This document shows, in pieces, positions 7,611 to 17,278 of a stretch of DNA of 64,000 nucleotides. The notes beneath the pieces are model-generated. The model ran no database searches and was not told the DNA's origin. It saw only the letters and a program-made list of their open reading frames with translations. Every line of letters begins with the position of its first letter. Positions within the stretch are counted from its first letter, which is position 1. A program made the position numbers and the translations under genes. Source of the DNA: Candidatus Viridilinea mediisalina (GTDB taxonomy: Bacteria; Chloroflexota; Chloroflexia; Chloroflexales; Chloroflexaceae); NCBI RefSeq assembly GCF_002532535.1, contig NZ_NQWI01000002.1, positions 1 through 64,000 on the forward strand, given 5' to 3'.

Positions 7611-7657
7611 TTTTTTCTTCCAATGTGGCGGCGAAGCCGCCACATTGGAAGAAAAAA
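7611..7657. repeat. Perfect hairpin, GTGGCGGC-gaa-GCCGCCAC core
   Basis: A 47-base perfect palindrome around a GAA loop with arms TTTTTTCTTCCAAT. The core matches hairpins at 28379, 44591 and 46048, whose arms differ but remain complementary. It precedes the glycosyltransferase start and may act as a bidirectional terminator. Confidence 0.85.
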
Positions 7658-7662
7658 GGTTC

Positions 7663-7689
7663 TTCGGGGGAGGCGAAGCCTCCCCCGAA
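7663..7689. repeat. TTCGGGGGAGGC-gaa-GCCTCCCCCGAA hairpin
   Basis: Perfect hairpin with GAA loop just downstream of polA. Related GGGGGAGGC hairpins fill 44505-44600 and 45770-46034. Confidence 0.75.
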
Positions 7690-7711
7690 CCCCGGCCAGG
7701 GGCTAACGTCA

Positions 7712-10573
7712 TTATCCTCCAAAATCAAGGTTGCTGCCCACCTCAACTTCTACCGTAAGCGGAACATCGAGCTGATAAGCGCCCTCCATGGCGTCACGCA
7801 CGAGTTGGGTGGCTACCTCCAGTTCGGCTGTGGGGGCTTCGAGGATCAGTTCGTCGTGGATTTGTAGCAGCAGGCGCGTCTTGAGCTTCTCTTCAGCTAA
7901 ACGATGCTGCAAACGGATCATCGCAATCTTCATAATATCGGCGGCAGTTCCCTGGATTGGTGCGTTGATCGCTTCGCGCATGGCGGCCTGCACCCGTGGG
8001 CCTTTGGCATTGCCTTGCAGTTCGGGGAATTGACGCTGCCGCCCAAAGAGTGTGGTCACAAAGCCTTCGCGCCGCGCCCGTGCCAGGGTTTGGTCAACAT
8101 AACCTTTGATTCCCGGAAAGCTGTGAAACACGCCGTCAATTAGCGCTTGGGCCATGCTCCGATCAATGTCGAGCCGCTGGGCTAACCCGAAGGCGCTCAT
8201 GCCATAGATGATCCCAAAGATTACCGTTTTAGCCATACGCCGCTGCTGTTTGTCCACCTGATCAGCATGAACGCCAAAGAGGTGCGCTGCTGTCGCAGCA
8301 TGGATGTCGCGTCCTGAGGTAAATGTTGTCATCAACGCCGGGTCTTGGGTGTAGTGGGCCAGAATGCGTAGTTCGATCTGCGAATAGTCGGCGGCGATGA
8401 AGTGTTGCCCCGCTGGCGCAACAAAGGCTCGCCGAATCGCACGACCCTCTTCGCTCCGCACCGGAATGTTTTGCAGATTGGGATCGTTGGAACTTAGACG
8501 CCCCGTGGCCGCTCCCACCTGGTTGTAGCTCGTATGCACCCGCCCGCTGCGCCGATTGACCAGGTTTGGCAGAGCATCTACATAGGTACTCTTCAGCTTA
8601 CTCAGTTGGCGGTAGTGCAGAATTTGCCCAAAAATGGGATGCCGATCACGTAACTGCTCAAGCGTATCGGCTGTGAGCGAATATTTCTTCGTTTTGGCTG
8701 TGCGCCCCACCCCCTCCGCCGAGATTCCGAGTTGTTCAAAGAGAACTTCGCTGAGTTGGTCGCTGGAGTTGATGTTAAATTTGTTGCCTACATGGGCGTA
8801 GATCTGCTGTTCATAATCCGCAATCCGTGCTGCCAGATCAGTGCCCAACTTGGCCAAATAAGCGAGGTCAAGCCCAATCCCGGCCTGTTCCATCGCCACC
8901 AGCACCTCAATCAGGGGCATTTCGAGCTGGTGAAAGAGTTCTGCAAGACGCTCATTGGCGCCCAACTCCGCCGCAAAGATCGCGTGCAGGCGCAGGGTCA
9001 TATCGGCATCAGCGGCAGCATAGGGGGTTGCCTGCTCAATGGGCACATGGTCAAAACTGATCTGCTTGCTGCCCTTGCCGAGCAGCGTCTCAATTGCAGG
9101 GGGCGGTTCGGGCAGCTTCAGGCTGTAGAAGGCCAACTCCTTCAGGCCCAGACGGGCCCGGCCTAGCAGCGCGGCGGCAAGCATGGTATCAAAATGCAGT
9201 CCCTGCACCACGATCCCTGCATTGAGCAGCAGTTCTAGGTCAAACTTGGCATTATGGGCCACCTTTGGCTGCTGCCCATTGGCAAAGATGGGTTGCAGCG
9301 CGGCAAGAGCCTCCTCACGCGGCAGTTGAGGCCCCTGCTGGTGGCCCAAGGGCAGGTAGTAGGCCCGCCCCGGCTGGGCCGCAAAGGCAATCCCCACCAG
9401 GTCGCTCTCGAAAGGCCGCAGGCCGCTACTCTCAACATCAAAGGCAAGAATGGGCGCAGCCTCCAGCGCGGCCACCAAGTCCTCAAGCTGCTCACGGGTC
9501 GTCACGGCGCTATAGGCGCCCAACGCGGACTTTGCGAGCTCGCCCGCCTGTACACTACTCCCCGCCTGTTCAAAGAGGCTCAACTGCTGTGTCCCTGTCG
9601 GCAGCGCAACCGGCCCACTGCTCGGCGCAGCAAAGAGGCTCGTCTGCAGCGAGGCACTCGGCGCGGGGGGCAGGTCACTCGGCAAGGGCGGCAACTTCTT
9701 GATCAAATTGGAACTCGCGCCAATCTCTAGCTCTTGAAACAACGCAATCACCGCGCCACGGTCATAGGCACCGAGCGCACAGGCCGCCAGATCGAGCTGT
9801 ACCGGCGCATGGCAATCAATCGTCGCCAATCTTTTACTAAACTGCGCCGCCTCCCACTGCCCCTCCAGCAACTTCTGGTAACGTTTCGGCGCTTGGTCGA
9901 GTTGGGCAAAGAGCGTAGCCAAGTCGCCAAACTGGTTCAGCAGGGTCACCGCGCCCTTCTCGCCGATCCCCTTGACCCCCGGAATATTATCGGAGCTATC
10001 GCCCTTGAGCCCGCGCAGATCGGCCAATTGGCCCGGCTGGAGCCCGGCGTAGCGTTCCCGCACCGCCGCTTCGTCGTAGAGCGTTGTGCTTTTGTTGCCA
10101 CGCGCATAGGGATTAGCCAACAACACACGCACATTCGCATCAACCAATTGGAGTGTATCGGTATCGCCGGTGAGAATAATGGTCTGAACCCCGGCTGCAC
10201 TCGCTTGGCGCGCCAAGGTTCCCAACACATCATCAGCCTCATAGTTTGGCGCGGTATAGATCGGAATCTCCAACTTCGTCATAAACTCCTTCATGCGCTC
10301 CAACTGAGGATAAAACTCCTCCGGCGTCTCAGCGCGACCCGCCTTATACTCAGCGTAGAGTTCATCACGAAAGGTACGGCCCACATCAAATGCAATCGCC
10401 ACATGGGAAGGTTGTTGCTCTTGGATCATCGACAAGACAATCTGGGCAAAACCAAAGACAGCGAAGGTAGGTTCACCCCCAGAGGTACGCAAACCCGTCT
10501 CACGCATCGCGTGGAAGGCCCGATAGGCCAAGGCATGGCCATCAATCAGCGCAAGAACCGGCGGTTGAGGCAT
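7712..10573 (-). CDS. polA: DNA polymerase I
   Basis: The 953-residue protein has all three domains. The 5'-nuclease comes first (1-300; GDSSDNIPGVKGIGEKGA). The 3'-5' exonuclease (about 360-545) has FDVESSGL, the ExoII AHNAKFD and the ExoIII YAAADAD, so proofreading residues look intact. The polymerase has motif A ADYSQIELR, motif B RRMAKTVIFGIIYG and motif C QIHDELI. It would fill gaps and remove RNA primers. AAGGTG eight bases before the ATG supports the start. It sits in a minus-strand run with uvrD and ssb, giving a replication/repair cluster, but a repeat element (10611-10710) separates it from the methyltransferase gene. Confidence 0.97.
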   Translation of the reverse strand: MPQPPVLALIDGHALAYRAFHAMRETGLRTSGGEPTFAVFGFAQIVLSMIQEQQPSHVAIAFDVGRTFRDELYAEYKAGRAETPEEFYPQLERMKEFMTKLEIPIYTAPNYEADDVLGTLARQASAAGVQTIILTGDTDTLQLVDANVRVLLANPYARGNKSTTLYDEAAVRERYAGLQPGQLADLRGLKGDSSDNIPGVKGIGEKGAVTLLNQFGDLATLFAQLDQAPKRYQKLLEGQWEAAQFSKRLATIDCHAPVQLDLAACALGAYDRGAVIALFQELEIGASSNLIKKLPPLPSDLPPAPSASLQTSLFAAPSSGPVALPTGTQQLSLFEQAGSSVQAGELAKSALGAYSAVTTREQLEDLVAALEAAPILAFDVESSGLRPFESDLVGIAFAAQPGRAYYLPLGHQQGPQLPREEALAALQPIFANGQQPKVAHNAKFDLELLLNAGIVVQGLHFDTMLAAALLGRARLGLKELAFYSLKLPEPPPAIETLLGKGSKQISFDHVPIEQATPYAAADADMTLRLHAIFAAELGANERLAELFHQLEMPLIEVLVAMEQAGIGLDLAYLAKLGTDLAARIADYEQQIYAHVGNKFNINSSDQLSEVLFEQLGISAEGVGRTAKTKKYSLTADTLEQLRDRHPIFGQILHYRQLSKLKSTYVDALPNLVNRRSGRVHTSYNQVGAATGRLSSNDPNLQNIPVRSEEGRAIRRAFVAPAGQHFIAADYSQIELRILAHYTQDPALMTTFTSGRDIHAATAAHLFGVHADQVDKQQRRMAKTVIFGIIYGMSAFGLAQRLDIDRSMAQALIDGVFHSFPGIKGYVDQTLARARREGFVTTLFGRQRQFPELQGNAKGPRVQAAMREAINAPIQGTAADIMKIAMIRLQHRLAEEKLKTRLLLQIHDELILEAPTAELEVATQLVRDAMEGAYQLDVPLTVEVEVGSNLDFGG

Positions 10574-10610
10574 GGGACAGCACCTTGTGTAGTAGTGATG
10601 AGTGATCTTA

Positions 10611-10710
10611 GAGGCTGTCTGAAAAGTCTATGAACTGGCGTTGGAGTGCCGGCTTCAGCCGGCTAAAGCCGGCACTCCAGCGCATGCCCATTGGCTTTTC
10701 AGACAGCTTC
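10611..10710. repeat. CTGTCTGAAAAG inverted-repeat element, copy 1
   Basis: About 100 bp with ends GGCTGTCTGAAAAG and CTTTTCAGACAGC around a perfect internal hairpin GAGTGCCGGCTTCAGCCGGC / complement. Complete copy. Confidence 0.9.
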
Positions 10711-10741
10711 TTACCACTCCCCACTCATCACTAACATAAGC

Positions 10742-11500
10742 TTACGCATTATACCAATTCCTACCACAAAGATACACCACCCGCTTCGCATCAGGGGCGG
10801 CAGATTGCCAGGTGGGGGTACGGCGTTCATGGAGGACGAAACCCGCCGCGCTGAGCGCCGCACCTACTTCGGCTTCGCTCCATGCCCGTTGCAGGTGTTC
10901 TTCGGCACCGCGCCACCACAGGTTGCCATCATAACTGAACCAGACAATCTGGCCACGGGCGCACCGTGTGTCGGGGTTGTAGTTCAAACGGTTGTAGACC
11001 AGGATCCCGTTGGCGTCATAGACCACTTGGTCACAGTCGTCCCAATTTGCGTATTCATATTCACTATTGAGATCAAAAATGAATTGACCATCTGGGGTTA
11101 CGAGCTTGGCGACACCCTGGAAGACTTGAAGCAGATCGTTTGGGTCGGTGAGATAGTTGAGGCTATCGTAGAGGCAGGTAACGAGATCGTAAGCCCCTTC
11201 GTGATCCGCACTGAAGCAGGTGGTAAGTTGGCGCATGTCGGCTTCAATGAAGCGGATGGGCAAGCCTTCATCACGGGCACGCCCCTGGGCAATGTGCAGC
11301 ATTGGGCCTGAATGATCCAACCCAACCACCTCAGCCCCCGTGCGTGCCAAGGCCAAGGCCGCCGCCCCCGTGCCACAGGCAAGGTCAAGGACACGGCGCG
11401 GCGGCGCGGCTCGTGCAGCCAACAGATGGACCACGAGTTGCGCCGCAAATGCCCCTTGACCAATGGCATCGTAGATGGGCGCGTAGCTGTTGTAGATCAT
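10742..11500 (-). CDS. Class I SAM-dependent methyltransferase
   Basis: The 252-residue Rossmann-fold protein has motif I VLDLACGTGAAALALA, motif II VVGLDHSGPML and a motif IV region YDLVTCLYDSLNYL, followed by mixed strands ending with a Trp-rich C-terminus. The DSLNYL segment is typical of a widespread small-molecule or protein methyltransferase group; the substrate is unknown. Its ATG overlaps the stop of uvrD by four bases (ATGA), so it is translated with the helicase. Confidence 0.85.
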   Translation of the reverse strand: MIYNSYAPIYDAIGQGAFAAQLVVHLLAARAAPPRRVLDLACGTGAAALALARTGAEVVGLDHSGPMLHIAQGRARDEGLPIRFIEADMRQLTTCFSADHEGAYDLVTCLYDSLNYLTDPNDLLQVFQGVAKLVTPDGQFIFDLNSEYEYANWDDCDQVVYDANGILVYNRLNYNPDTRCARGQIVWFSYDGNLWWRGAEEHLQRAWSEAEVGAALSAAGFVLHERRTPTWQSAAPDAKRVVYLCGRNWYNA

Positions 11501-13458
11501 TGTGAATCAGCTAACGCCTTCCCACCAGCCCGCTCCCGCCCATAAGCCAGGATTTCGTTCAGGAAGCGTGAAGGTTTCAGCCGTTGCCCTCGGTTGCGCC
11601 CTGGTGCCCACGAGAGGTAGAGTCGCTCGGCAGCGCGGGTGAGGGCCACATAGCAGAGCCGTCGCTCCTCTTCGATCCCGTCTGAGCTACCCATGCTGCG
11701 CTCGTGGGGCAAGGTCTTCTCCTCCAAGCCAATCACAAAGACTACCGGCCATTCGAGCCCCTTCGAGGCATGAATGGTTAACAGTTGCACCTGGTCGCGC
11801 TCATCTTCGCGTGTGTCGGTCGCAGTGATCAAGGCAATCTCTTGTAAGAACGTGGTGAGGCTGGTATGTTCTTCGGCGGCACTGACCAATTCTTGCAAAT
11901 GGGCCCGCGCATCGGGCAGATCCGCCGGGCTGAAGCGCTGCTCTAGGGCGGCCATGTAGCCACTCTGCTCAAGCACATCGGCCAGCAGATGGTCAGGGGG
12001 CATGGTGCCAGCAGCAAGGCGCTGCCAGCGGGCGAAGAGGCTGGCCAAACGGCGGGCACCCGCTGCGGCTTTGCTCGGCAGGCTACGAACAAAAGCTTCT
12101 TGACCAAGGGCCGCCACCGGCGTCAGGTTGTGCTGCGCCGCAAAGTTGGTGAGCGCCGCCAACGACTGTTGCCCAAAGCCACGGGCAGGCACGTTGGCAA
12201 TCCGGTTCAGGCTTAGACCATCGGCAGGGTTGTTGATCACCCGTAGGTAGGCGAGCGCATCGCGCACCACCGCCCGATCATAGAAGCCGACGCTCCCACG
12301 GATGCTGTAGGGCAGACGGGCGTGGCGCAGCGCCTGCTCGATGGTGCGGCTCATGTGGCGGGTGCGGTAGAGTACCGCAATGTCGCGTAGGCGTCGCCCT
12401 TGACGCTGCAACTCGTTGATGCTCCGCACCACCTGTTCAGCCTCTTCGCGCCCGTCCTTGGCCTCGTTGATCAGCACACAGCGTTCGTTGGGCACAGCAC
12501 CCCCCGCCGACCGCAACGCCATCGGCGGCACCACACGACTCTGACGGATCACCGCGTAGGCCACATCAAGAATGGCTTGGCGCGAACGGTAGTTGGTCAG
12601 CAACTCGATGATCTGTGCCTCGGGAAAATCCTTATTGAAGCGCGTAATGATGCTATGATCAGCATTACGAAAGCCGTAGATACTCTGCATAGCATCACCA
12701 ACCACAAAGAGGGAACGGCGCTGCTCATTGGCGCTACTCGGACGACTCAGCAACTCCACGAGCGCATGTTGGCTTGGATCGGTATCTTGGTATTCATCTA
12801 CCAAAACGTGACGCCAACGGGCTTGACACTCTTCGAGCAGATCGGGCTGTTCGCTAAGGAGGCGATGGGTAACCAGAATCAGATCGTCAAAATCGAAGGC
12901 ATTGGCCTGCTCAAGGGCGCGTTGATAGCGCCGATAGCAGCCCGCAACAAAACGTTCAATCGGGTCGGGCGCAAAGCGCGCCATCAGGCGCGGCGTCAGC
13001 ATGCGGCTCTTGGCACGCGAAATGCGACGCAACACCTCATCGGGTTCAAGCAATACCGGAGCACGCTCGGTGGCCGTCTCGAGGGCAATCGTCGCCAACT
13101 GCAACTGCTCATCACCCGCATAGATCGAAAAATCGCCCGTATAGCTCCCCAGCCGCCCACTGATCACCTGGCGCAACAGGCGCGCACAGACCGCATGGAA
13201 CGTCCCACTGGTCAAGCCACGGCCCCCCCGGCCCAACACCACCCCCAAGCGCTCGCGCATCTCACGCGCAGCCTTGTTGGTAAACGTCAACGCTAAAATC
13301 TGATCAGGTTTAGCACCATAATTACTAATAAGGTACGCGATCCGCAGCGTCAAGACGCGGGTCTTACCGCTACCTGCGCCAGCGCGTACCAACACCGGGC
13401 CAACAGCGGCGCTCACAGCGGCACGCTGTTCAGCATTGAGGCTCTTCAGGGCTTCCAT
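11497..13458 (-). CDS. UvrD/PcrA-type superfamily 1 DNA helicase
   Basis: The 653-residue protein has the UvrD/Rep/PcrA motif set: Q motif LNAEQRAAV, Walker A AGAGSGKTR, motif Ia LALTFTNKAA, Walker B LVDEYQDTD, motif III VVGDAMQSIYGFR, motif V TIHASKGLEWPVVF and motif VI YVALTRAAERLYL. It unwinds DNA 3'-5' in repair and in removing replication blocks. It is slightly shorter than PcrA (about 720) because the C-terminal extension after motif VI is brief. It is followed by the overlapping methyltransferase gene. UvrD, PcrA or Rep cannot be separated from sequence alone. Confidence 0.93.
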   Translation of the reverse strand: MEALKSLNAEQRAAVSAAVGPVLVRAGAGSGKTRVLTLRIAYLISNYGAKPDQILALTFTNKAAREMRERLGVVLGRGGRGLTSGTFHAVCARLLRQVISGRLGSYTGDFSIYAGDEQLQLATIALETATERAPVLLEPDEVLRRISRAKSRMLTPRLMARFAPDPIERFVAGCYRRYQRALEQANAFDFDDLILVTHRLLSEQPDLLEECQARWRHVLVDEYQDTDPSQHALVELLSRPSSANEQRRSLFVVGDAMQSIYGFRNADHSIITRFNKDFPEAQIIELLTNYRSRQAILDVAYAVIRQSRVVPPMALRSAGGAVPNERCVLINEAKDGREEAEQVVRSINELQRQGRRLRDIAVLYRTRHMSRTIEQALRHARLPYSIRGSVGFYDRAVVRDALAYLRVINNPADGLSLNRIANVPARGFGQQSLAALTNFAAQHNLTPVAALGQEAFVRSLPSKAAAGARRLASLFARWQRLAAGTMPPDHLLADVLEQSGYMAALEQRFSPADLPDARAHLQELVSAAEEHTSLTTFLQEIALITATDTREDERDQVQLLTIHASKGLEWPVVFVIGLEEKTLPHERSMGSSDGIEEERRLCYVALTRAAERLYLSWAPGRNRGQRLKPSRFLNEILAYGRERAGGKALADSQ

Positions 13459-13507
13459 GGAGTTCTATTTTCTATGCTTAAGCTTGGGGCTGTGCCCATT
13501 CTTCAGG

Positions 13508-13672
13508 TAGAGAGTTTTTGCAGAGATGCAGAGGATTGAACCACAGAGGCACAGAGCACACAGAGCAGGGTGTGGCATGGCAATCACCATATGTCGTGTT
13601 GGCACTCCCTCTTTTATAAACCTCTGTGCCCTCGGTGCCTCTATGGTTCAATTCTCGGTACCTCTTGCATGG
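13508..13672. repeat. CACAGAGGCACAGAG element pair with inverted ends
   Basis: The left part is GAGTTTTTGCAGAGATGCAG and AACCACAGAGGCACAGAG; the right part is its near inverse (CTCGGTGCCTCTATGGTTCA). The middle GGCATGGCAATCACCAT also occurs at 30536-30553. Confidence 0.75.
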
Positions 13673-13719
13673 AGGGCTGCCGCGCATCTTACCATACTCA
13701 GCGCAGGGTAACCCATCCC

Positions 13720-14142
13720 CTAAAACGGCGTCTCTTCATCACTATAGGCATGCTCCTCCTCCTCTGCGACGGGAACTTCGCTGGGCATGCCGGGACGTCC
13801 ATCGAGGAAGAGGACATCATAGGCGCGCACGAGCGTCCGAGAGCGGGGTTGGCCAGTGTTCTTATCTGTCCAAGAGTCGGTGCGTAAGCGCCCACTGACA
13901 AACACGCGACTGCCTTTGTGCAGGTAGGTGTTGCAGCGTTCAGCCAGCCGCTCCCAGGTCTCAACACTGGTCCATTCGGTCTCGTACTCACGCTCACCAT
14001 TCGGGTTTTGCGGGCCAAAGCGGCGGGTGGCGATGCTCAAACGGCAGACGGGCGTACCATTGGCGAGAAAACGCATCTCGGGGTCATTACCGAGCCAGCC
14101 GAGCAGTTCGACATTGTTGATCGTACCTTTGATTGCACTCAT
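13720..14142 (-). CDS. ssb: Single-stranded DNA-binding protein
   Basis: The OB-fold protein of 140 residues from the preferred start contains KGTINNVELLGWLGNDPEMRF, VCRLSIATRR, the TEWTSVETWERLAERC strand region and KGSRVFVSGRL. It ends in an acidic tail DEETPF, matching the DDDIPF-type tail that recruits partner proteins. It coats single-stranded DNA during replication and repair. The open frame continues 35 codons upstream with no SSB-like sequence, so the ATG at 14142 (MSAIKGTINN) is chosen. It lies upstream of uvrD on the same strand, with a CACAGAG element between them. Confidence 0.95.
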   Translation of the reverse strand: MSAIKGTINNVELLGWLGNDPEMRFLANGTPVCRLSIATRRFGPQNPNGEREYETEWTSVETWERLAERCNTYLHKGSRVFVSGRLRTDSWTDKNTGQPRSRTLVRAYDVLFLDGRPGMPSEVPVAEEEEHAYSDEETPF

Positions 14143-14237
14143 GGGCGTCTCTTCGTCTCTTTCTTTGCACGCGGGGTGTCGCGCAACACCCCGCGTATGG
14201 CTTGGGCTGATCAGCCTCTTATCATGTATACCGTTTG

Positions 14238-14262
14238 AAGGGGCCAAAAGTTACGCTTTTGG
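14238..14262. repeat. 25-base hairpin repeat, copy 2 (inverted)
   Basis: Inverted copy of 3585-3609. Together with the GGGGCATAGCCCC hairpin near 14307-14320 it fills the 14143-14496 gap, in which I see no gene. Confidence 0.75.
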
Positions 14263-14496
14263 TCAAATATTGCTCGTTGCGCATGACGTTAACCCTCCGG
14301 CGGGGTTTTGGGGCATAGCCCCAAAGCGGGTTTCAGGGCGGCAGCCCTACATGTAATACGAATGGGCACACGACCCCACCGAACTCTCCGAAGGGTGTTA
14401 TAGTTATTGCTACACCGTTGAGATTTCTTTACGGCACAGGAACTTTTTTGGATTTATACTGCATTGTATGTGGTGTATAGTTGCAAGGAGGGGACT

Positions 14497-15951
14497 ATGC
14501 CTAAACATTCGTTGAGACGTATCGTGACAAGTGGATTAACCATTTGGTTACTCATCAGCATGAGCATTGTTGGCATCGCTACAACGGGGCTAACGTTAGT
14601 ACCGAGCGAACGTAGCGTGCAGGCAGCCGAGAGTGATGGCAACCATCGCATCTACCTGCCGATTGTGAACACACCCTTTCCCGATGCGCTTGGCCAAGGC
14701 GTCGTGGTTGTGGACAGTCAAACTGGTGGGCTCGTAACCACCGATAGCGGCGCGAGCTTAGAGATTCCTCCTGGAGCAGTGCCACTTCGGGATGATGGGC
14801 AGGTGGGCGAGATGACCTTCAATATGCAGGTGGTCGATCGTACCCCAAGCCTACCAAGCGAGTTTACCCCAGTTGGCTTGGTCTACCAACTCGGGCCAGA
14901 GGGTTTTACCTTTAATACCCCAGTGATCCTCAATCTGCCTATTCCCAACGACGTCGATCCCGCCAGTGTCCTTGGTTTCACCTACTACGATGCCACAAGT
15001 GGGGAATGGCAGATGGTACCAGCGACGGTAGATGCCGAGAATCGCATAGCGACAGTGGCAACCACCCACTTCTCACCTTGGGGATTATTCCGCTTTTCTC
15101 GCAGTGATACGACGTGGCGTAATACCAACGGTGGCAGAATCCGTGTACGCAATCCGCATCGCTACGAGAGCGGTGTCTACCCACCACCTGACGGCAACCT
15201 TCCCTACACGGTCACCTATGGGGTGTGTGTCAGAAGCTATACGCTTGCCGACCCGCAACAGAGTTGGGCTTGGACACCACCGCAGAACTGGACGATGACG
15301 GTAAATGCCTATGTTCACCCGCTGAGTTGGAACTATGGGCAACCGCGCCAAGCCGATTGGTGGCTTCCCAATGGAACCTATGATCTGATCGAGGTGTGGC
15401 ACTTCTCTGAAGTAAACCGCTCGACTGGCTATGTCCCGCGCTTCGCTAGCTACTGGCGACCCATTGGCAATACCACCGTCAATGCCCAAAATCCGCAGGA
15501 GTTTGTCTACTCTGAGGCCAACCTTGATCTCGCCAACTTCACCGCTGGTCGTCCGCCTTGCTTTGGCCGCCAAGACACCTCGGCTGGTACGGGCGATGTG
15601 CAGATTACCCTCAATTGGAACGCTCGGGTTGACCTTGACCTCCATGTGATCGATCCCAATGGGGAACGCATCTACTATGCCAATACACGCAGCCGGAGTG
15701 GGGGCCAACTCGACCGTGATAACCTGTGTTGGAATATGATCTTAGGGCGGCCTGAGAATATCTTCTGGCCGAGCGGCGAGGCACCGCCTGGAACCTACAT
15801 TATTCAGGTTGACTACTTCAGTGGCTGTGGCGGAAGTGAGGCTGTGCCCTTCAGTGTACGTGCCGTGATCCAAGGCCAAGTCTATACCTTCACTGGGGTC
15901 TCACGTCCTGGTGATCGTCGGGTGGAAGTTGGCCGGGTGGAGGTACGCTAA
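14497..15951 (+). CDS. Secreted protein with a C-terminal DUF2135-like domain
   Basis: The 484-residue precursor has a Sec signal peptide (basic PKHSLRR, hydrophobic TIWLLISMSIVGIATTG, cleavage near VQA-AE). The mature start HRIYLPIV is common in Chloroflexota exported proteins. Residues about 60-210 look like a beta-rich ZU5-like region (GGLVTTDSGASLEIPPGAV). The C-terminal domain (about 365-484) has GDVQITLNWNARVDLDLHV and GTYIIQVDYFSGCGGSE, typical of DUF2135. GGAGG six bases before the ATG at 14497 is better than the in-frame ATG at 14464. Function unknown; cell-surface adhesion or structure is possible. Confidence 0.8.
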   Translation: MPKHSLRRIVTSGLTIWLLISMSIVGIATTGLTLVPSERSVQAAESDGNHRIYLPIVNTPFPDALGQGVVVVDSQTGGLVTTDSGASLEIPPGAVPLRDDGQVGEMTFNMQVVDRTPSLPSEFTPVGLVYQLGPEGFTFNTPVILNLPIPNDVDPASVLGFTYYDATSGEWQMVPATVDAENRIATVATTHFSPWGLFRFSRSDTTWRNTNGGRIRVRNPHRYESGVYPPPDGNLPYTVTYGVCVRSYTLADPQQSWAWTPPQNWTMTVNAYVHPLSWNYGQPRQADWWLPNGTYDLIEVWHFSEVNRSTGYVPRFASYWRPIGNTTVNAQNPQEFVYSEANLDLANFTAGRPPCFGRQDTSAGTGDVQITLNWNARVDLDLHVIDPNGERIYYANTRSRSGGQLDRDNLCWNMILGRPENIFWPSGEAPPGTYIIQVDYFSGCGGSEAVPFSVRAVIQGQVYTFTGVSRPGDRRVEVGRVEVR

Positions 15952-15997
15952 TACCTTTGCTACCGTTGTAGCCACGCCTGTGCAAAGGTGTAGAATT

Positions 15998-16035
15998 TTT
16001 TGGGGGGAGGCTTCGCTTCCCCCCTGAACTCTGAA
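15998..16035. repeat. GGGGGGAGGC-TTCG-type hairpin
   Basis: TTTTTGGGGGGAGGCTTCGC with its complement TTCCCCCCTGAA lies in the gap between the secreted protein and the response regulator. A terminator role is possible. Confidence 0.6.
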
Positions 16036-16048
16036 ATGATATAACGCC

Positions 16049-17278
16049 ATGACGAGCATCCTAATCGTTGAAGATGAGCTACTGGTGGCGATGGACACCA
16101 GGGCGCTGTTGAGTAACCATGGCTATAAGGTGGCCGCTGTAGCTACGAGTGGCGGTGAAGCGGTTAATCAGGCGCTCAATCTGCGTCCTGATCTGATTCT
16201 TATGGATATTCGTCTGCGTGGTGAGATGGACGGAATTACTGCGGCAGATCAGATTCTTGCCCACTATCAAGTTCCAATTATTTACCTCACGGCGTTTGCC
16301 GACGATATGACCCTACTGCGGGCGCGTAGTACAGCCCCCTATGGCTATTTAGTCAAGCCGTTTGATGAGGCAACCCTGCTGGCTTCGATGACCATGGCGG
16401 TTGAACGCCACCGCCGCGATCATCAGGCAAGTGCTCGTGCTGAGTTGCTCAGTTCGATCCTGGATGGTGCCGGGGACGCAGTGATTGCCGTAGATGCCAA
16501 TGGCCTCGTGACGTACCTCAATAGCCATGCGGCAGCACTGATTCAACAGGATCGCATGGCTGCGGTTGGCCATCCGGTTGCTGCACTCTTGCCCCTGCGC
16601 GATCCGAGCAGTGGGGTACTCGTCAATCCCCCGGCCCTTGATGCGCTCTTGGGTTCGGTCATTTCACCCCGCCCACGGGCGCTCGATCTCTGTTTGCCTG
16701 GCCATCCACCCCGCCGCATCTTCGTTGGTACCGCGCCCACCGCAGGTGCGCCCGGCCATACTGGGGCGGTCATGATTATGTGGGATCAGCCTACGACACC
16801 CTCCTATCGCACAGCAACAACACCTGAACAACGCCCCGCGCCGCTACCACCGTTGCCGCGCCGCCCCGGCCCTGAACCCCGTCAGCCCGGACAAGTCTCG
16901 CGCCTCTCGGCGGCCTGTGCCAGCCTGATTGCGCCTGGCTGGGTGGATCGCCCACTCAAACTGCACCTGCTACTCGTCCTCTACCAACATCCCCAAATGC
17001 GTCACAATACCCTCAGCCTCAGCGAATGGCTCAAGGAGCCACCATGGGAGGTGCAGAGTGCCTTGGGTGAGTTGGCTGAGGTGGGGTTGCTCTACCGCAA
17101 CGCCGAACAACCCCATCCATCCTTTTACGTCGCAGCCACCGCTGAGAATAGCGGCGTTGCCGCCCTGGCCCGCGCTTTCGATGACCCCGAATTGCGCCAG
17201 TTGCTCATTACCCGCGTGCGGGCTGCCGAACAGGAACGAGTGCTGCGCCAAACCCCACCCTGGGAATTTATTCGCTGA
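16049..17278 (+). CDS. Response regulator with REC, PAS and C-terminal winged-helix-like region
   Basis: The 409-residue protein starts with a CheY-like receiver (1-120): acidic pair E8-D9, phospho-acceptor D53 in LILMDIRL, T81 and K103 in LVKPF. A PAS domain follows (about 130-245; SILDGAGDAVIAVDANGLVT). After a Pro-rich linker, the C-terminal 120 residues look like a winged helix (LSLSEWLKEPPWEVQSALGEL), so a DNA-binding output is likely but not a standard family. No histidine kinase gene is adjacent. Its 3' end overlaps the convergent arsR-arsC gene by 11 bases. Confidence 0.85.
   Translation: MTSILIVEDELLVAMDTRALLSNHGYKVAAVATSGGEAVNQALNLRPDLILMDIRLRGEMDGITAADQILAHYQVPIIYLTAFADDMTLLRARSTAPYGYLVKPFDEATLLASMTMAVERHRRDHQASARAELLSSILDGAGDAVIAVDANGLVTYLNSHAAALIQQDRMAAVGHPVAALLPLRDPSSGVLVNPPALDALLGSVISPRPRALDLCLPGHPPRRIFVGTAPTAGAPGHTGAVMIMWDQPTTPSYRTATTPEQRPAPLPPLPRRPGPEPRQPGQVSRLSAACASLIAPGWVDRPLKLHLLLVLYQHPQMRHNTLSLSEWLKEPPWEVQSALGELAEVGLLYRNAEQPHPSFYVAATAENSGVAALARAFDDPELRQLLITRVRAAEQERVLRQTPPWEFIR

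Noticed and set aside
12400-13296. Open frame antisense to the helicase gene
   Set aside because: The minus-strand UvrD-like motifs are complete; this frame has no start signal or domain.
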